Source: LD21 sp963715785
GTDB lineage: Bacteria > Bacteroidota > Bacteroidia > Bacteroidales > VadinHA17
Direction: 5' to 3'
Length of the DNA: 64,000 nt
Assembly (NCBI GenBank): GCA_963715785.1
Contig: OY970276.1
Coordinates: 3,348,001 to 3,412,000, forward strand
Part shown: in pieces, positions 17,197 through 26,372 of the stretch
Position numbering within the stretch: position 1 is the stretch's first letter
Layout of the letters: every line of letters starts with the position of its first letter
Position numbers and translations under genes: made by a program
Notes under the pieces: model-generated
Told to the model about the DNA's origin: nothing
Database searches by the model: none
The model's input: only the letters and a program-made list of their open reading frames with translations

Positions 17197-20154
17197 TTAC
17201 CTATTTATCGAATCATAAATCGCCTTAAGAATCTCCGATCTTATATTCAGATTATAGAGCTCTTCATTTCGTCTAGTCGGATAAACTCTGTTGCAAAGGA
17301 ATACATAGCTGATTTCAGATACAGGATCAACCCAGACAAATGTGCCTGTATAACCTGAATGTCCGAAACTTTCCGGAGAAGCTTCTTTTGTCGGATAAGA
17401 TTCTGCTTCCGGCAGCTGGGAATTATTCAAGAGAGGCTTGTCAAAACCAAGTCCACGGCGATTATTATTACCGGGAAACTGAACTTTTGTGTAATCCTCC
17501 ATAACACTTTTGCCGATGATCTGCTTGCCGCCATAATCTCCCATTCTCCTGTAAAGCTCCATCAGTTTCATAAGATCATTCGCGTCAGAGAATAAGCCTG
17601 CATGTCCCGAAATACCTCCCTGCATGGCTGCAGCTTCGTCGTGGACCGTTCCATGCAACTGTTGCTTTCTGAATAATGAATCATATTCGGTTGGCACTAT
17701 TCTGCTCATCGTAAATCTTTTATATGGGTTAAATACCATTTCAGTTGCGCCGATTTTCTTATAAATACTATCTGTAACAAATTCATACCATTTCTGTCCC
17801 GTAAGATTTTCAATGATTTCCGGTGCAATAATAAATGTGAGGTCGGAATAAACGTATTTCTTTTCGCCAAGTGCACTCTTCTTTATTTCTTTGAACATCT
17901 TCTTCCTGTAATTCTTATAAATATAAAGACCCCGTGCAACTTCAATCGGGTATCTCTTCCCGTATTCACAACTAAATGTTCTTGGTTTGAATGTCCCGTC
18001 TTTTCTCAAAGTCTCTTTCCAGAATTGTATGAAAGGCGTCAGTCCTGCCTGGTGGGTGAGAAAATCTCTCATGCCAATATTCCCCTTATTTGTTCTCCTG
18101 AAATCGGGAAGATAATATCCGAGAGTCTCATCGGGGGAAAATTTTCCCTCAGTGTTGAGGAGCATTAATCCTGCCAGGGTGGAAGATATTTTAGTAATGG
18201 AAGCGAGATCATAAAGGTCATTTACGTCTACGGAAATCCTGTCGTCATATGTCTGATAGCCATATGCTTTCCTGAATACTACAATTCCATTTTTTGCAGC
18301 CATAACCACACAACCGGGATATGCTTTAGCCTTAAGCCCTATATTTACAATTGAATCTATTCTCGAATCCAGAATCTCTGACGACATACCTGCACTCTCG
18401 GGTATCCCGTACTGCATTCTGATATTCCCGGGAGTTGAAATTCCAAAATTGCAGGGCCATTTGTTATTGATGGTAACAGGAAGAGATCCTTTAGCTCCGA
18501 TGCCTCCAAAAATTAGCTGGGCTGAAAGGTCTTCAGTATAATCATTTTCCTGGTAAGCCAGAATAAGGCCACTTGCTTTCTGCAAACATTCAACCTTATC
18601 GATTCCGTAAGGATTTCCGAACCATGATATTATAGTCTTGTTTTTATCAATCAGTTTTTCAAGGAAAGTGATAAGCCCGGGCTTTATTCCGAATCCAAGA
18701 TTAGGTCTCTGATCGAGATCAAAGACTCCTGCAATTACCAGATCATATCCCGATAACCTGGTCAGAAGCTTCCTGCATGCTGCACTGTCAGCAGGATCAA
18801 TGAAAAATTTGTCGGAGGGATAGTAATCATCTATTCTTTTCTGAAATGCTGATATATTTTTACTATTGACTGCAATAGTAGCAATCCTCAGATTCTGAAG
18901 GTCTTTTACAGGTATAATATTGTTTTCATTATTCAGTACGGTCAAAGCATTTGCATATAGTTCCCTTATCAATGCCTTCGACTTCATGGGAGATAATTCA
19001 TTTTCAATATTATCCTGATTTATTTCGGCAGGCTTATTTAACCCCGACCAATATTTAAGAGCAAGCACTTTCCTGCATTTCATTGCTATATCTTCCGGAG
19101 AAAGTTTTTTCAGGGCTATATAGTTTTTGGTTTCCCTTATGGTAGCTTCAACATCCGTAACAAATTCAGCTACGTCATTCCCGGCTTCAAGAGCCTTGGC
19201 ATCAGCTTCTCCCGGCTTGAAATATTTGGTCACTGCTTTCATCATCATTGCATCGGTAACCACTAATCCTTTGAATCCCAGTTCTTTCTTAAGAAGGTCG
19301 CTGATTATTACATGAGAAAGAGTTGATGGCAAACCTGTAGTGGTATCGAGTGATGGCAGGTTAAGATGAGCCACCATAATACTTCCTATGCCTTCACTAA
19401 TCAATTTCCGGAACGGGTAAAGCTCAATGCTGTCGAGCCTTGCCCGCGAGTGTGTGATCACAGGCAGATCGAGATGTGAATCGACATTTGTGTCGCCATG
19501 ACCCGGGAAATGCTTACCTGTGGCTAAAATACCATTGTCTTGCATCCCTTTCATGTACATGATGCTTTTGGATGTTACATTTTCTCTGTTTTCACCGAAT
19601 GAGCGATAATTTATAACAGGATTTTGAGCATTGACATTTATATCAAGGACCGGAGCGAAATTCACCTCAATCCCGAGCCTTCTGAATTGCAGAGCCACAG
19701 CTTTGCCAAACTGGTAAATCAGCGAATCATTTTTTATTGCACCAAGAGTCATCTGGTATGGAAACCTGTCAACATTTGCAATGCGCATTCCTGCTCCCCA
19801 CTCTCCATCCAGAGATATTATCAGCGGCACTTTCGAGATCTTCTGATAGTAATTGGTCAGTTCTGCCTGTTTCGCTGCTGTTCCCTGGAAGAAAACAATT
19901 CCTCCGACTCCGAATTTTCTGATTATATCGGATGTTTCAACTTCATGAGCAACATCCATGTTTGAATATCCTGCAATCCATATGCATTGGGCAATCTGCT
20001 GGTCAACCGACAGGGTTTTCATTATAGAATCGACCCATGGATGGTTGAGGTATTTCAGGAAGGGGGGATCCGACTTTTGTGCTGAAATTTTATTGACCGA
20101 TAATATTGCAATTGAAATCAGAAAAAAGAACTTTAATGATTTTAATAAATTCAT
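17197..20154 (-). CDS. GH3 beta-N-acetylhexosaminidase (NagZ-like) fused to a SxxK serine hydrolase
   Basis: A 985-residue exported protein; ATG 20154 gives a signal peptide (LKFFFLISIAILSVNKISAQ), whereas in-frame starts further up do not. Residues about 40-370 are a NagZ-type GH3 barrel, with KHFPGHGDT at 214-222 (catalytic Asp/His loop) and VVTDAMMM with nucleophile D301. About 390-575 is the GH3 C-terminal sandwich. About 580-985 is a class-C beta-lactamase/PBP-like domain with S652-I-T-K655 and a YSD motif in YVYSDLTF. NagZ enzymes release GlcNAc from muropeptides; the fused domain may act as an esterase or peptidase on the same substrate. Adjacent divergent genes support a cell-wall salvage role. 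Confidence 0.9.
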   Translation of the reverse strand: MNLLKSLKFFFLISIAILSVNKISAQKSDPPFLKYLNHPWVDSIMKTLSVDQQIAQCIWIAGYSNMDVAHEVETSDIIRKFGVGGIVFFQGTAAKQAELTNYYQKISKVPLIISLDGEWGAGMRIANVDRFPYQMTLGAIKNDSLIYQFGKAVALQFRRLGIEVNFAPVLDINVNAQNPVINYRSFGENRENVTSKSIMYMKGMQDNGILATGKHFPGHGDTNVDSHLDLPVITHSRARLDSIELYPFRKLISEGIGSIMVAHLNLPSLDTTTGLPSTLSHVIISDLLKKELGFKGLVVTDAMMMKAVTKYFKPGEADAKALEAGNDVAEFVTDVEATIRETKNYIALKKLSPEDIAMKCRKVLALKYWSGLNKPAEINQDNIENELSPMKSKALIRELYANALTVLNNENNIIPVKDLQNLRIATIAVNSKNISAFQKRIDDYYPSDKFFIDPADSAACRKLLTRLSGYDLVIAGVFDLDQRPNLGFGIKPGLITFLEKLIDKNKTIISWFGNPYGIDKVECLQKASGLILAYQENDYTEDLSAQLIFGGIGAKGSLPVTINNKWPCNFGISTPGNIRMQYGIPESAGMSSEILDSRIDSIVNIGLKAKAYPGCVVMAAKNGIVVFRKAYGYQTYDDRISVDVNDLYDLASITKISSTLAGLMLLNTEGKFSPDETLGYYLPDFRRTNKGNIGMRDFLTHQAGLTPFIQFWKETLRKDGTFKPRTFSCEYGKRYPIEVARGLYIYKNYRKKMFKEIKKSALGEKKYVYSDLTFIIAPEIIENLTGQKWYEFVTDSIYKKIGATEMVFNPYKRFTMSRIVPTEYDSLFRKQQLHGTVHDEAAAMQGGISGHAGLFSDANDLMKLMELYRRMGDYGGKQIIGKSVMEDYTKVQFPGNNNRRGLGFDKPLLNNSQLPEAESYPTKEASPESFGHSGYTGTFVWVDPVSEISYVFLCNRVYPTRRNEELYNLNIRSEILKAIYDSINR

Positions 20155-20368
20155 GTCGATGCTTATTTTATTGAAAGTTTCATGGATTATTTTGGAAACC
20201 GAAATCATCTCAAAAGTAACATTTTTATGAATCACAATCTGACATATTTTTCCTTGGATTATGCAGATCAGCACAGAATGCGACTAAATATCAGTGTAAG
20301 TCAGCGAGATTTGCGCGAAACCTGATAATCGGGTTAAATTATTATTTTTACCGGATATTATCTTTTCT

Positions 20369-21478
20369 ATGGCAAAAACAAGTGGCAGGCTAGCTTCCCT
20401 TGACATCTTCAGAGGATTAACAGTAGCCTTTATGATTATCGTAAATGATCCGGGCAACTGGGATTATGTTTATTCCCCTTTAAGACATTCAGAATGGAAT
20501 GGCTGCACTCCAACTGACCTGGTTTTTCCTATTTTCCTGTTTATAGTGGGCATGTCTGCCTGGTATTCAATGAAAAAATATGGAAACGAGATCAATGGTA
20601 GTTCAGTTTTAAGGATATTCAGACGCGTAATAGCCATTTTTGCTGTCGGATTGTTCCTGACAATATTCCCTTATTTCGGACGGGATTATTCAACACTGAG
20701 GATAATGGGAGTGCTGCAGCGTATTGCTCTTGCCTACGGCATCGGATCAATTTTATGCCTTTCGGTAAAAAGGGAGTATCTCTGGATAGTTATCGCAATA
20801 CTTCTGCTTACGTACTGGGGATTACTGGCATTTTTTGGCGGATCAGATCCATATAGTCTGGCTGGTAATTTTGCCCTTAAGGCAGATCTTGCTGTTCTGG
20901 GTAAAAAGCATATGTATACCGGTTTTGGTATTCCTTTTGAACCTGAAGGGTTGCTCAGTACCATTCCGGCCGTATGTACAGTTATTATCGGCTATTTTGT
21001 AGGAGGAATTACGGGAAAAGGAGCGCCTTCCGGAAAAACAGTGATGCTGCTGATTCTTCTGGGAGCAGCTTCTGCAGGCCTTGGATATCTGTGGAATATG
21101 GTTTTCCCGATCAATAAACCATTATGGACCAGTTCTTATGTGTTATATACCGCAGGTATAGCCATTGGAGTATTAGCAGTGATCTACTTAATAGCAGATG
21201 TGCTGAAATTTCAGGTGCTGGGAATCTTTTTTATGATTTTTGGTATAAATGCAATGTTTTCATATTTTATTGCCGGGATCTGGATCAGGACCCTTTTATT
21301 TATACAAGTTCATTCCGGTTCTCAAAAAATTAACCTCTATCAATGGTTTTACGAAAAGGTTTGTGTTCCCGTTGCAGGCAATTTAAATGGAAGTCTCCTG
21401 TTTGCTATAGTACAGATGCTTATAATCTGGGCCATCGCACTTGTTCTCTACAGAAGGAAGGTATTTATCAGATTGTAA
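20369..21478 (+). CDS. NagX/HGSNAT-like membrane acyltransferase (DUF5009 type)
   Basis: A 369-residue multi-pass membrane protein (about 10 segments). The N-terminus RLASLDIFRGLTVAFMIIVN and the GCTPTDLVFPIFLFIVGMS loop define the YeiB/NagX/heparan-alpha-glucosaminide N-acetyltransferase-like family. Family members are thought to acylate or transport amino sugars, and nagX genes often occur in GlcNAc-use loci. It is divergent from the NagZ-like fusion and precedes the AmgK/MurU pair, consistent with handling peptidoglycan sugars. The exact reaction is unknown. Confidence 0.85.
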   Translation: MAKTSGRLASLDIFRGLTVAFMIIVNDPGNWDYVYSPLRHSEWNGCTPTDLVFPIFLFIVGMSAWYSMKKYGNEINGSSVLRIFRRVIAIFAVGLFLTIFPYFGRDYSTLRIMGVLQRIALAYGIGSILCLSVKREYLWIVIAILLLTYWGLLAFFGGSDPYSLAGNFALKADLAVLGKKHMYTGFGIPFEPEGLLSTIPAVCTVIIGYFVGGITGKGAPSGKTVMLLILLGAASAGLGYLWNMVFPINKPLWTSSYVLYTAGIAIGVLAVIYLIADVLKFQVLGIFFMIFGINAMFSYFIAGIWIRTLLFIQVHSGSQKINLYQWFYEKVCVPVAGNLNGSLLFAIVQMLIIWAIALVLYRRKVFIRL

Positions 21479-21621
21479 TTAATATTTCATCACATGGTTT
21501 AAAAATGAAGAGTAAATGAAGATGAAACCTATATTCGGATGATAATAATGAGTTTATTTGTGAACCCTTTGATAACTTTACCTCCGCTTGTGAATAAAAA
21601 AGATGAAATTAACCCACAATT

Positions 21622-22662
21622 ATGAATGAGATAGAAAATGTTACGGCGGGATACAAGGAGTTTTTTGGTGAATATGACATTGATGTTTCTGCCTTGCCGC
21701 AGTCGGGTTCTGACAGGAAGTATTTCAGAATAATCTCCGGAAAAAAGAGTGTTATTGCAGCCCATAATCCAAATCCCGAGGAAAATGAAGCGTTTATCGG
21801 CTTCACCAGGCATTTTATCTCCAAAGGACTGCCCGTGCCCGAAGTATTCGGATATCTGCCTGAGAGATCAACCTATTTTCAGCAGGATTTGGGAGATATT
21901 AATCTTTTTACCTGGCTGCAGGAAAAACATTCCGGAGCCGGATTCGATAAAGAAGCTGAAGTTTTCTACGGCAAAGTTCTTAAAAAACTTATCTCTTTCC
22001 AGATAAAAGGCATTGAGGAACTGGACCTTGATCTTTGCTATCCGCATAAGAGTTTTGACAGGCAGTCGATGATGTGGGATATGAATTATTTCAAATATAT
22101 GTTTCTTAAGCTTGTTGCAGTTCCATTCAATGAGCGCAGGCTTGAGCACGATTTTAACCTTCTGGCTGACTTTCTGCTGGAGACGAGGCAGGATTACTTT
22201 CTTTACAGGGATTTTCAATCGGCAAATGTTATGATTGTTGAAGGTGAGCCATGGTTTATCGATTATCAGGGAGGAAGAAAAGGTGCACCGCAATACGACG
22301 CTGCCTCGCTTCTTTATGATGCAAAGGCTCATATACCGGAGAAGTCGAGGGAGAGGCTGCTTAATGATCACATAAATAATTTCTGTGCGGAATCGGGAGA
22401 GAGCCCGAATGAATTCCGGGGATACTATGCTGGTTTCAGTATGATCCGTTTGATGCAGGCTCTGGGCGCATTCGGTTTCAGGGGGCTTTATGAGAAAAAA
22501 CCCACCTTCACCGGCAGTATAGTTCCTGCAGTAAAGCTTCTGATTCAACTGATCGATTCAGAACAGCTTCCTGTCAGCCTTCTGGAATTATTTCAGACAG
22601 TTAGAGCAATACCCGGGGTTCAGATCTATAAGACACTTGAACTTGGGGAAACTGTTGAGTAA
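21622..22662 (+). CDS. amgK: AmgK-like sugar kinase (APH fold)
   Basis: A 346-residue aminoglycoside-phosphotransferase-fold kinase. Visible elements: N-lobe LPQSGSDRKYFRI; hinge TYFQQDLGDINLF; catalytic loop YRDFQSANVMI with D197 and N202; metal-binding FIDYQGG with D214, followed by PQYDAASLLYD. AmgK phosphorylates MurNAc/GlcNAc at the anomeric position; the next gene encodes a MurU-like nucleotidyltransferase, so the pair matches the anabolic MurNAc recycling route. Substrate assignment rests on family and context. Starts at ATG 21622. Confidence 0.82.
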   Translation: MNEIENVTAGYKEFFGEYDIDVSALPQSGSDRKYFRIISGKKSVIAAHNPNPEENEAFIGFTRHFISKGLPVPEVFGYLPERSTYFQQDLGDINLFTWLQEKHSGAGFDKEAEVFYGKVLKKLISFQIKGIEELDLDLCYPHKSFDRQSMMWDMNYFKYMFLKLVAVPFNERRLEHDFNLLADFLLETRQDYFLYRDFQSANVMIVEGEPWFIDYQGGRKGAPQYDAASLLYDAKAHIPEKSRERLLNDHINNFCAESGESPNEFRGYYAGFSMIRLMQALGAFGFRGLYEKKPTFTGSIVPAVKLLIQLIDSEQLPVSLLELFQTVRAIPGVQIYKTLELGETVE

Positions 22663-22720
22663 TTTTCACCGACTTGTTATTACATAATACAATAAGCTAG
22701 AATAATCCGGAAGAGAACAG

Positions 22721-23440
22721 ATGAAAGCAATGATATTTGCAGCAGGCCTTGGCAAAAGACTGGGGAGCATAACAGAAAGCATTCCCAAGGCACTTGTCGA
22801 TATTAATGGAAAATCAGCTCTCCGGAGAGCAGTGGAAAAATGTTCCGGAGCGGGTTTTACTGACATAATAATAAATGTGCATCATTTCGCTGATCTGATG
22901 GAGGATGAAGTGAAGAAGCTTAATTCCTCAGGCTTCAGAATATCGGTTTCGGATGAACGTGAATTGCTGCTTGAAAACGGCGGAGGTTTGTACAAAGCTC
23001 GTTCTTTCTTCGGAAATGATCCTTTTCTCCTCTATAATGTGGATATAATTTCCGATCTCGACCTCTCTGTCCTTTACAGCTATCATCTTGAAAAAAAAGG
23101 ACTTGCAACACTTGCTGTCAGGCACAGACCGGGGAAAAGATTTTTGCTGGTAGATAATGAAACCAGATTGCGGGGCTGGAGAAATATTTCAAGCGGTGAA
23201 CAGATTCTGACAGGCGGCTCAGTTGCCGGCCTTTCTGAAATAGCATTCTCAAGTATGCACATTGTTGAACCTGCAATCTTTAATTATATGCGGGAGGGAA
23301 TCTATTCCATGATCGATCTCTACCTTGAACTGTCTGCAGCACATCCTATCTTCACATTAAAACACGATGAGGGCTACTGGGTAGATGTCGGGACACCGGA
23401 AAGTCTTAATTATGTAAGAAAGCTGCTTGCCGGTAAGTAA
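22721..23440 (+). CDS. murU: MurU-like sugar-1-phosphate nucleotidyltransferase
   Basis: A 239-residue nucleotidyltransferase with the FAAGLGKRLGSITESIPKAL signature (about 6-25), a substrate loop LLENGGGLYKA, the metal-binding Asp in YNVDIISDLD, and the C-terminal GYWVDVGTPESL typical of this subfamily. MurU makes UDP-MurNAc from MurNAc-1-phosphate and UTP, bypassing de novo synthesis (fosfomycin-insensitive route). It lies 58 bases after the AmgK-like gene. A mannose- or glucose-1-phosphate transferase is the alternative; the neighbour makes MurU more likely. Confidence 0.83.
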   Translation: MKAMIFAAGLGKRLGSITESIPKALVDINGKSALRRAVEKCSGAGFTDIIINVHHFADLMEDEVKKLNSSGFRISVSDERELLLENGGGLYKARSFFGNDPFLLYNVDIISDLDLSVLYSYHLEKKGLATLAVRHRPGKRFLLVDNETRLRGWRNISSGEQILTGGSVAGLSEIAFSSMHIVEPAIFNYMREGIYSMIDLYLELSAAHPIFTLKHDEGYWVDVGTPESLNYVRKLLAGK

Positions 23441-23459
23441 AATATCCTTCACTGAAAAC

Positions 23460-24905
23460 TCACAATTTCCAGAAAGCATGGGTAAATATTGTGAAAACCG
23501 TAATTATCTCGAGTCTTCCGATTATCATCAGCAAGCTTAGTACTACTTTGCTCACCTCAGGCATACCTGCAAAATTACCTGCAGGCCCTATGGTTCCAAG
23601 GCCTGGACCTATGCCCGCCATACAAGTCGCCACTGAACTTGATGCTGTTACCGGGTCAACTCCGGTAATCACAATAATGATTGATCCAAGTACAAAGATA
23701 AAAAGGTATAAGACTACAAATGAAAGTATAGAAATGTTGGTATTCTCAGTAATGCTTTTCCCATTCAGCTTTATAAATGAGATGGATTTCGGATGGTTAA
23801 GCTTCACAAAGATGACCCTGATGTTTTTTATGACAATCAGATGTCTGGCCATTCTGATCCCTCCTCCGGTAGAACCGGTGCTGGCACCTGCGAACATTAA
23901 CAGAAAGATCAGTACAAGCGCTGCTCCCGGCCAGATCAGATAATTCGTTGAAGTATAACCCGTGCAGGTTATTATCGATATGACCTGGAAAAACCCTTCC
24001 CTGAATGATTCCTCAAATGACCTTGCCGAATTCAGATGAAGCATAACTGTTGCAATCGTTCCGGCTATCAGCAGCACTGAAATGTAGAACCAAAGTTCTT
24101 CATTCTGCTTCACTTTTTTAAAGTTAAGCTTAACAATGTAATAGTAAATAACCTGGCTGGTCCCTGCCAGAAACATAAAAATCATTACAATGTATTGACT
24201 GTAAGATGAATAATAAGCCAGACTAGTGTTTTTTGTTGAAAAACTTCCTGTTGCTACAGTGCCAAATGAATGACAGATGCTATCAAAGAGATTCATGTCA
24301 CCAATATTCAACAGTACGATTTCAGCCAGAGTCATTCCAAGATATATAAATAGCATTCTGAAGACAATCGATTTTGTTTTGGGATGAATCTTTTCTTTCA
24401 TGGACGACTCGAAAGTAAATAGCTGATAACCGGTCGCTCTTATCGAGGGCAGCACAATTATCAGAATTACTATCATGCCGATTCCCCCGATCCAGTGAGT
24501 AAGGCTTCTCCAGAAGAGTATCGAGAAGGGAAGATTCTCCACATTTTTAAGGATCGTTGAACCGGTAGTTGAGAATCCGGAGGTCGATTCAAAAAAAGCA
24601 TTGGTAAACGAAGGAATTGTTCCGCTTAACAGATAAGGCAGCGTTCCTAACAATGAAAAAATCACCCATGATAATGTGACTGCCAGATAGCCATCCCTGC
24701 TACTGAATTGTTCCGGGTCAGCATCTCTTGATGTAAAATAGCAAACCGCTGATAAGACTAATGTTATTGCTGCTGACCAGATGAATGGGAACGGTGATTC
24801 CTTATAAATAAACACTACAGGAAGACAGAATAAGTATGTCAGTGTCTCTATTAAAAGGATAGTACTTAATATCCGTACGATAAGCAAGGGATTGACAAGC
24901 TTCAT
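23460..24905 (-). CDS. trkH: TrkH-family potassium uptake channel
   Basis: A 481-residue integral membrane protein of the TrkH/KtrB superfamily with four membrane-pore-membrane repeats. Selectivity-filter-like loops are seen at STSGFSTTGSTI, SFGTVATGSFST, ITCTGYTSTNY and ATCMAGIGPGLG, each with the expected central Gly. Length is normal. No trkA/ktrA regulatory subunit is adjacent. Convergent with murU. A TATATTTG -7 match on the minus strand (24939-24932) lies 26 bases before the start. Confidence 0.94.
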   Translation of the reverse strand: MKLVNPLLIVRILSTILLIETLTYLFCLPVVFIYKESPFPFIWSAAITLVLSAVCYFTSRDADPEQFSSRDGYLAVTLSWVIFSLLGTLPYLLSGTIPSFTNAFFESTSGFSTTGSTILKNVENLPFSILFWRSLTHWIGGIGMIVILIIVLPSIRATGYQLFTFESSMKEKIHPKTKSIVFRMLFIYLGMTLAEIVLLNIGDMNLFDSICHSFGTVATGSFSTKNTSLAYYSSYSQYIVMIFMFLAGTSQVIYYYIVKLNFKKVKQNEELWFYISVLLIAGTIATVMLHLNSARSFEESFREGFFQVISIITCTGYTSTNYLIWPGAALVLIFLLMFAGASTGSTGGGIRMARHLIVIKNIRVIFVKLNHPKSISFIKLNGKSITENTNISILSFVVLYLFIFVLGSIIIVITGVDPVTASSSVATCMAGIGPGLGTIGPAGNFAGMPEVSKVVLSLLMIIGRLEIITVFTIFTHAFWKL

Positions 24906-25010
24906 AGTCAGGTTTCACTATTTTAAGGAAACAAATATAGTCAGAATTATTTTGGTTCAGATTTTAGAAGCAGCTTCTTCTGCAAGATATCTGCGAATGA
25001 TAAAAGATCA

Positions 25011-25040
25011 TTGACGGCTCATTTTAATGTCTTATATTTG
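25011..25040 (+). promoter_or_regulatory. Bacteroidota sigma promoter (TTG-N19-TATATTTG)
   Basis: TTG at 25011-25013, 19-base spacer, TATATTTG at 25033-25040: both consensus elements at ideal spacing. It drives the carboxynorspermidine genes, whose first ATG is at 25105. Confidence 0.75.
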
Positions 25041-25104
25041 GAGCAATTTATTGTCAGGCTTTGCTTTGATTTCAGCCTGACCAACATTTAGAAATAAATA
25101 TTAT

Positions 25105-26298
25105 ATGGGAAAAGTTTTGGTTATTGGTGCCGGGGGTGTCAGCACTGTAGTTGTCCATAAAATGGCCTCTTTGCCGCAGGTTTTCACTGAGATTATGATT
25201 GCCAGCAGGACAAAATCGAAATGCGATGCCATGGCTGCTAAAATTGGGAAAGATTATATTAAAACTGCTCAGGTTGACGCTGATAATGTTACACAGCTCG
25301 TAAAACTTATCAGATCTTTTAAGCCCGATATTGTAGTAAATGTTGCACTGCCATATCAGGATCTTCATATTATGGATGCTTGTCTTGAAACTGGAGTGGC
25401 CTATCTCGATACAGCTAATTATGAGCCACTGGAAGAAGCCAAATACGCATACGGCTGGCAATGGGCATATTTTGACAAATTCAAAAATGCAGGAATAACT
25501 GCAATTCTTGGATGTGGCTTCGATCCGGGCGTAACTTCCATATATACCGCATATGCAGCTAAACATCAGTTTGATGAAATGCATTACCTTGATATTGTTG
25601 ACTGTAATGCAGGTGACCATGGTAAACCTTTCGCCACCAATTTTAATCCTGAAATTAATATAAGGGAGGTAACACAAGAAGGTAAATACTGGGAAAATGG
25701 CAAGTGGATCACTACTAAGCCGCATGAAATTCATAAACCGTTGACATATCCGGAGATAGGTCCGAAAGAATCTTATCTGATTTATCACGAGGAGCTCGAA
25801 TCACTCGTGAAAAATTATCCGACTCTGAAAAGAGCCCGGTTCTGGATGACATTTGGTCAGGAATATCTTACTCATCTGCGTGTCATTCAAAATATTGGCA
25901 TGGCCGGTATAGAGCCAATCATGTATGAAGGCCACGAGATAGTTCCTATCCAGTTCCTGAAAGCTGTGCTTCCCAATCCGGGTGAACTGGGAGAGAACTA
26001 TACTGGCCAGACTTCCATCGGATGCCGGATTAAGGGCATAAAGGACGGCAGGGAAAAAACTTACTACGTTTATAATAACTGTAGCCATCAGGCAGCGTAT
26101 GCTGAGACAGGAGCACAGGGCGTCAGCTATACAACCGGTGTGCCTGCAGCTATCGGGGCAATGATGTATCTGAAAGGGATCTGGAAGAAACCCGGGGTTT
26201 TCAATGTTGAAGAGTTTGATCCTGATCCATTCATGGCTGAACTGAACAGGCTGGGTCTGCCCTGGGTTGAACTGCATGATGTAAATCTCGAACTTTAA
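25105..26298 (+). CDS. Carboxynorspermidine/carboxyspermidine dehydrogenase
   Basis: A 397-residue saccharopine-dehydrogenase-family enzyme that reductively condenses aspartate semialdehyde with diaminopropane or putrescine. N-terminal Rossmann motif VIGAGGVSTVV (about 5-15); DTANYEPLEEA and GCGFDPGVTSIY are characteristic of this branch; the C-terminus returns to NCSHQAAYAETGAQGVSYTT. Followed 74 bases later by the matching decarboxylase, giving a complete two-step carboxy(nor)spermidine pathway, the polyamine route common in gut and aquatic Bacteroidota. No speA/speE homologue is in the window. Confidence 0.93.
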   Translation: MGKVLVIGAGGVSTVVVHKMASLPQVFTEIMIASRTKSKCDAMAAKIGKDYIKTAQVDADNVTQLVKLIRSFKPDIVVNVALPYQDLHIMDACLETGVAYLDTANYEPLEEAKYAYGWQWAYFDKFKNAGITAILGCGFDPGVTSIYTAYAAKHQFDEMHYLDIVDCNAGDHGKPFATNFNPEINIREVTQEGKYWENGKWITTKPHEIHKPLTYPEIGPKESYLIYHEELESLVKNYPTLKRARFWMTFGQEYLTHLRVIQNIGMAGIEPIMYEGHEIVPIQFLKAVLPNPGELGENYTGQTSIGCRIKGIKDGREKTYYVYNNCSHQAAYAETGAQGVSYTTGVPAAIGAMMYLKGIWKKPGVFNVEEFDPDPFMAELNRLGLPWVELHDVNLEL

Positions 26299-26372
26299 AA
26301 GCCGTCATTCAGGACAGCAGAAAAAAACCGGCATAAGATGCAAAACTTTTTATTTATGATGTCAAGATTGCT

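Noticed and set aside
25072..25788. 238-codon minus-strand frame inside the carboxynorspermidine dehydrogenase gene
   Set aside because: Antisense shadow with Cys/Phe/Ile-rich composition and no recognisable domain.
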